DNA from: Bacteroidota bacterium
Lineage (GTDB): Bacteria; Bacteroidota; Rhodothermia; Rhodothermales; UBA10348
NCBI GenBank assembly: GCA_004356265.1
Contig: SMXK01000153.1
Coordinates: 1-5,452 of the forward strand
DNA: 5,452 nucleotides
Direction of reading: 5' to 3'
Part shown: positions 3,921-5,452 of the stretch, piece after piece
Position numbering within the stretch: the stretch's first letter is position 1
How the letters are laid out: every line of letters begins with the position of its first letter
Made by a program: the position numbers and the translations under genes
The notes under the pieces: generated by a model
Databases searched by the model: none
What the model was told of the DNA's origin: nothing
What the model saw: only the letters and a program-made list of their open reading frames with translations

Positions 3921-5452
3921 ATGGCAACGGCAATTCGACCGGATGAAGTCACAGCGGTCCTGAAGAAGGAACTGGGCGGCTTTGAAGCGGGCACCGACGT
4001 TTACGAAGTTGGTAGCGTCCTGCAGGTGGGTGACGGTATCGCGCGTATCTACGGCCTCTCAAACGTACAGGCGGGTGAACTCATTGAGTTTCCATCCAGC
4101 GGCGTAACCGGAATGGTTCTTAATCTCGAAGAGGACAATGTTGGCGCCGTTCTTTTCAGTGAAGTGAACGAGGTTAAGGAAGGTGATCAGGTTCGCCGGA
4201 CTAAACGGATTGCTTCAGTTCAGGTATCTGAGGGCGTTCTGGGTCGGGTACTTGACGGTCTCGGCCGCCCCATGGATGGTAAAGGTCCTATATCGGGCGA
4301 AATGTTGGAAATGCCGCTCGAAAGAAAAGCTCCATCGGTGATTTACCGCGAGCCCGTTACGGAGCCGCTTCAAACCGGAATCAAGGCTATCGACTCGATG
4401 ATACCAATCGGTCGCGGGCAGCGTGAGCTCGTGATCGGTGACCGGCAAACGGGTAAAACCGCCGTTTTGATTGATACTATAATCAACCAGAAGTCTACAC
4501 ACGAGACCGACAAGCCGGTTTATTGTATCTACGTAGCCATTGGTCAGAAAAACTCGACTGTTGCTCAGGTACGCAAAACGCTGGAAGAACACGGTGCAAT
4601 GGAGTATACTGTCATCGTTAATGCGGGTGCTTCTGCGCCTGCCTCCCTGCAGTTTATGGCTCCATATGCCGGAGCTTGCATTGGAGAATTTTTCCGGGAT
4701 ACAGGTCGCCATGCCTTGATCATTTATGATGATCTTTCGAAACAGGCTGTAGCGTATCGACAGGTTTCGCTTTTGCTCAGACGTCCTCCCGGGCGTGAAG
4801 CATTCCCAGGAGACGTTTTCTACCTCCATTCGAGGTTGCTCGAGCGCGCAGCTAAGATCAACAGCAGTGACGTAATCGCAGCGCAAATGAACGATATTCC
4901 GGATTCCCTGATAGGAAAAGTCAAAGGTGGCGGTTCACTGACCGCGCTTCCGGTGATTGAAACTCAAGCCGGTGACGTGTCTGCATATATCCCGACGAAC
5001 GTGATTTCGATTACGGACGGTCAGATCTACCTGGAATCGAACTTGTTTAACTCGGGCGTGCGTCCGGCTGTAAACGTTGGTATTTCAGTATCCAGGGTGG
5101 GTGGAAACGCGCAAATCAAGGGCATGAAGAAAGTATCGGGTACGCTTCGTCTTGACCTCGCACAGTTCCGCGAGTTGGAAGCGTTCTCGAAGTTTGGTTC
5201 TGATCTGGATCCGGCAACTCAGCGTCAGCTGACGCGCGGTGAGCGACTGGTTGAAGTACTCAAGCAGGGACAGTATCAGCCCGTCCCTGTTGAGCAGCAG
5301 GTCGCTGTGATTTTCATCGCGACCCAGGGATATCTGGACTCGATTCCGATCGAACGCGTAAAAGAATTCGAGAAAGAATTCATTGAGCGCCTCACGCTCA
5401 GGCATGCCGAATCCCTTGCGTCAATCGTATCGACCGGCGATGTGGGAGACGA
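3921..5452 (+). CDS. atpA: F1Fo ATP synthase subunit alpha (3' end cut by the window)
   Basis: Alpha alternates with beta in the F1 head; it binds nucleotide without catalysing turnover and supplies the arginine finger to beta. I translated 510 full codons from ATG 3921 with no interruption; the usual length is about 500-530, so only a short C-terminal piece is missing. Domains in order: N-terminal helix and beta-barrel (about 1-95), nucleotide-binding domain, and helical C-terminal domain (from about 395). Walker A is GDRQTGKT (173-180, K179 and T180). The Walker B strand is ALIIYDD, with D270. The arginine finger is R392 in SVSRVGG. The segment NSSDVIAAQMNDIPDSLIG resembles the form found in Bacteroidota. 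The start is preceded by an A-rich stretch without a Shine-Dalgarno. Gamma usually follows alpha; it is not in the window. Confidence 0.97.
   Translation, partial: MATAIRPDEVTAVLKKELGGFEAGTDVYEVGSVLQVGDGIARIYGLSNVQAGELIEFPSSGVTGMVLNLEEDNVGAVLFSEVNEVKEGDQVRRTKRIASVQVSEGVLGRVLDGLGRPMDGKGPISGEMLEMPLERKAPSVIYREPVTEPLQTGIKAIDSMIPIGRGQRELVIGDRQTGKTAVLIDTIINQKSTHETDKPVYCIYVAIGQKNSTVAQVRKTLEEHGAMEYTVIVNAGASAPASLQFMAPYAGACIGEFFRDTGRHALIIYDDLSKQAVAYRQVSLLLRRPPGREAFPGDVFYLHSRLLERAAKINSSDVIAAQMNDIPDSLIGKVKGGGSLTALPVIETQAGDVSAYIPTNVISITDGQIYLESNLFNSGVRPAVNVGISVSRVGGNAQIKGMKKVSGTLRLDLAQFRELEAFSKFGSDLDPATQRQLTRGERLVEVLKQGQYQPVPVEQQVAVIFIATQGYLDSIPIERVKEFEKEFIERLTLRHAESLASIVSTGDVGD

Noticed and set aside
3874..3963. 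A 29-codon ORF overlapping the atpA start in another frame.
   Set aside because: Most of it after 3921 reads the conserved atpA start out of frame. It has no ribosome binding site and no recognisable content.
4215..4886. A 223-codon open frame on the minus strand opposite atpA.
   Set aside because: It lies fully inside the conserved alpha-subunit gene, shows no recognisable domain, and is the kind of shadow frame expected opposite a gene with this codon use.

Overview
The window holds the front part of an F-type (F1Fo) ATP synthase operon, all on the + strand. The order is a bactofilin, atpZ, an AtpI-like membrane protein, atpB (a), atpE (c), atpF (b), atpH (delta) and atpA (alpha). atpA runs off the right edge, probably only a few residues short of its stop. 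I see no RNA gene, mobile element, CRISPR array or phage gene. No frame is visibly broken inside the conserved genes.

Organism: the layout and protein style suggest a member of the Bacteroidota in the broad sense, possibly the Balneolota/Rhodothermota side; that placement is inference from memory. The pointers are a bactofilin next to atpZ, an a subunit with a signal peptide and a long acidic, His-containing N-terminal extension, a c subunit with the GIGRLAG...ARQPEALGEIR pattern, and an alpha subunit carrying the NSSDVIAAQMND segment. Base composition looks balanced, close to half G+C by eye. Most starts lack a Shine-Dalgarno sequence, which also fits; atpE is the clear exception.

Layout: 20-418 bactofilin; 436-696 atpZ; 697-851 non-coding or small-ORF gap; 852-1199 AtpI-like protein, overlapping atpB by 8 bases; 1192-2406 atpB; 2407-2460 gap with a promoter-like sequence and a good ribosome binding site; 2461-2688 atpE; 2689-2804 gap with a strong hairpin; 2805-3308 atpF; 3311-3865 atpH, with a hairpin at its 3' end; 3866-3920 gap with a second hairpin; 3921 to the end, atpA.

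How the genes work together: a and the c-ring form the proton path, b and delta form the peripheral stalk, and alpha is half of the catalytic head. AtpZ and the AtpI-like protein are probable assembly or ion-handling helpers for the c-ring. Gamma, beta and epsilon are not in the window. The ion-site residues point to protons rather than sodium. This is mostly a conserved housekeeping locus and I do not see a new biological system. The parts most worth a second look are non-coding: the signals around atpE, the hairpins at the atpH/atpA boundary, the 155-base gap before the AtpI-like gene, and the in-frame stop just before the bactofilin.
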